Shown here one piece after another: positions 63,284 through 64,000 of a stretch of DNA of 64,000 nucleotides. Below the pieces are notes generated by a model. The model saw only the letters and a list, made by a program, of their open reading frames with translations. It was not told where the DNA came from and did no database searches. Each line of letters starts with the position of its first letter. Position 1 is the first letter of the stretch. The DNA is from Scardovia inopinata JCM 12537 (GTDB lineage: Bacteria > Actinomycetota > Actinomycetes > Actinomycetales > Bifidobacteriaceae), in NCBI RefSeq assembly GCF_001042695.1, contig NZ_AP012334.1, positions 1,733,863-1,797,862 of the forward strand, written 5' to 3'. The position numbers were made by a program, and so were the translations under genes.

Positions 63284-63321
63284 GCTGCTGTATTCTGTAA
63301 AAGCTGCTGTATTCTGTAAAA
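63284..63321. repeat. Exact 19-bp tandem duplication upstream of rnpA
   Basis: GCTGCTGTATTCTGTAAAA occurs twice with no gap in the 166-bp rpmH-rnpA spacer. It is preceded by further GCTGCCAGC-like units. Confidence 0.93.
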
Positions 63322-63325
63322 AATT

Positions 63326-63347
63326 AAGCGCCACACAAGCGGCGCTT
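63326..63347 (-). terminator. Terminator or attenuator between rpmH and rnpA
   Basis: AAGCGCC/GGCGCTT, a perfect 7-bp stem with an 8-base loop, followed on the minus strand by TTAATTTTTTAC. It could lower rnpA expression relative to rpmH. Confidence 0.75.
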
Positions 63348-63411
63348 CAATCATCAATTTCTATTTTTGGGGGAGAGTGTCTGCTGCAGCAGCACATACC
63401 CCATGCCTATA

Positions 63412-63546
63412 TTAGGCAGCCAGGGTCCTGCGGCCCTTAGCACGACGACGGTTGATGAGTGCACGACCTGAACGTGTACGCATGCGCTGCCGGAAGCCGT
63501 GCTTCATGTGACGGCGACGATTGTTGGGCTGAAAAGTCCTCTTCAT
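63412..63546 (-). CDS. rpmH: Ribosomal protein L34
   Basis: 44-residue large-subunit protein, too short for many gene finders. It reads [18 protein letters not shown]..., the near-universal L34 start, and ends GRRTLAA. GGGAG lies ten bases before the ATG. It is transcribed away from the origin, divergent from dnaA. Confidence 0.98.
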   Translation of the reverse strand: MKRTFQPNNRRRHMKHGFRQRMRTRSGRALINRRRAKGRRTLAA

Positions 63547-63966
63547 AATAAACGCTCCCGTTATTGTTTCCGTGCCCTTGCACGGTGCCATGAGTCAATC
63601 TCTACTAAAATACTATTACCGCTCTACATCACCATGGGTGGATGACAATCAGAACCCTTATTTTATATCATAAACTCCTGCCAAATGAAGTTTTCCCCAC
63701 ACTTATTGGCACTAATTCAGACTCATAAAAGATATGAAAAAGAAGATTTTTCACAATTCATCCTTAAATTACAATTATGTAATTTATGCACAAAATTCCT
63801 GTGAATATGTGGAAAAATAACGATTCCCTGGCAGCGGTTATCCACAAATTACAGGGATGTTATTCACAATCAGCCATTTACAACACGCCTGATTGTGGAT
63901 AACCTCGATAGGTGACGTTATAAATGTTCAGTACTAGCAGACCACATAAAACTGGACGGATTCTTC
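63547..63966. other. oriC: Origin of replication region (oriC) between rpmH and dnaA
   Basis: 420 bp, AT-rich from 63655. DnaA boxes: TTTTTCACA near 63746 (plus), TTTTCCACA at 63808-63816 (minus), TTATCCACA at 63838-63846 (plus), TTATTCACA at 63860-63868 (plus) and TTATCCACA at 63894-63902 (minus). Further near matches occur at about 63690 and 63800. Flanking genes and box cluster make this the chromosomal origin. No single 13-mer array is obvious; the 63655-63800 A+T stretch is the likeliest unwinding element. Confidence 0.88.
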
Positions 63967-64000
63967 ATGTGGGATGCAGCGACCACAAAGGATGCAGACC
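63967..64000 (+). CDS. dnaA: First codons of dnaA (cut by window end)
   Basis: ATG at 63967 with GGACGGA six bases upstream opens a frame MWDAATTKDAD that runs off the window. The position, strand and distance from the DnaA boxes fit the replication initiator gene, but eleven residues cannot prove it. Confidence 0.55.
   Translation, partial: MWDAATTKDAD

Noticed and set aside
1..64000. CRISPR arrays, insertion sequences, prophage or integrase genes
   Set aside because: No spaced direct repeats of CRISPR size, no transposase or integrase motif, and no long terminal inverted repeats were seen.

Overview
The window is chromosomal DNA from a member of the Bifidobacteriaceae and ends at the replication origin. 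Three things point there. First, the right half follows the actinobacterial origin order (cca, nudix, DUF6049-type protein, murJ fused to a pseudokinase, trxB, parB, parA, rsmG, jag, yidC, yidD, rnpA, rpmH, DnaA-box cluster, first codons of dnaA), as in Mycobacterium. Second, isoprenoids are made by the mevalonate route (mvk, mvaD, and a pmvk-fni fusion), which is usual for bifidobacteria but rare in other actinobacteria. Third, pknB, class E sortase, DUF881 and crgA cluster together. GC looks moderate by eye, lower than most Bifidobacterium, so a Scardovia/Alloscardovia-like lineage is my guess; the species cannot be fixed from the sequence alone.

Layout. 1-6 kb: cell envelope and division (3'-part of pknB, sortase E, DUF881, crgA, rhomboid protease, small membrane protein). 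6-15 kb: glycogen phosphorylase, SCP-like protein, cysteine synthesis (cysK, cysE), and a lipid/glycan operon of two acyltransferases and a GT8 glycosyltransferase. 15-25 kb: metG, two conserved hypotheticals, rsmI, an AT-rich ydbS-ydbT island, protein mannosyltransferase, DedA, tRNA-Ala(CGC). 25-32.5 kb: a carbohydrate uptake operon (binding protein, GH13 glucosidase, two LplB/LplC-type permeases, DUF624) with a divergent LacI regulator. 32.5-40.5 kb: mevalonate locus on the minus strand, split by an ABC exporter-like trio on the plus strand. 40.5-47 kb: a structured leader or small RNA, an Rpf-like transglycosylase, rsmA, a LytR_C protein, cca and a nudix hydrolase. 47-64 kb: the origin-proximal block.

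How the parts fit: the right end runs chromosome replication and segregation (ParA, ParB, at least four parS sites, oriC), membrane insertion (YidC/YidD) and ribosome maturation (RnpA, RsmG, RsmA). The left end and middle supply envelope building (PknB, CrgA, MurJ, sortase, transglycosylase, Pmt, acyltransferases).

Most interesting items: (i) four parS sites, all inside minus-strand genes and all read in the same frame as Asn-Val-Ser-Arg-Glu-Thr, with two sitting in a giant low-complexity insert of a 715-residue ParB; (ii) a fused phosphomevalonate kinase/type-2 IPP isomerase; (iii) a three-way-junction RNA plus terminator before the transglycosylase gene; (iv) two minus-strand short RNAs with a shared CU-rich segment and a terminator; (v) spacers that almost all carry private 10-19 bp tandem duplications, often next to stop codons. 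I see no CRISPR array, insertion sequence or prophage.
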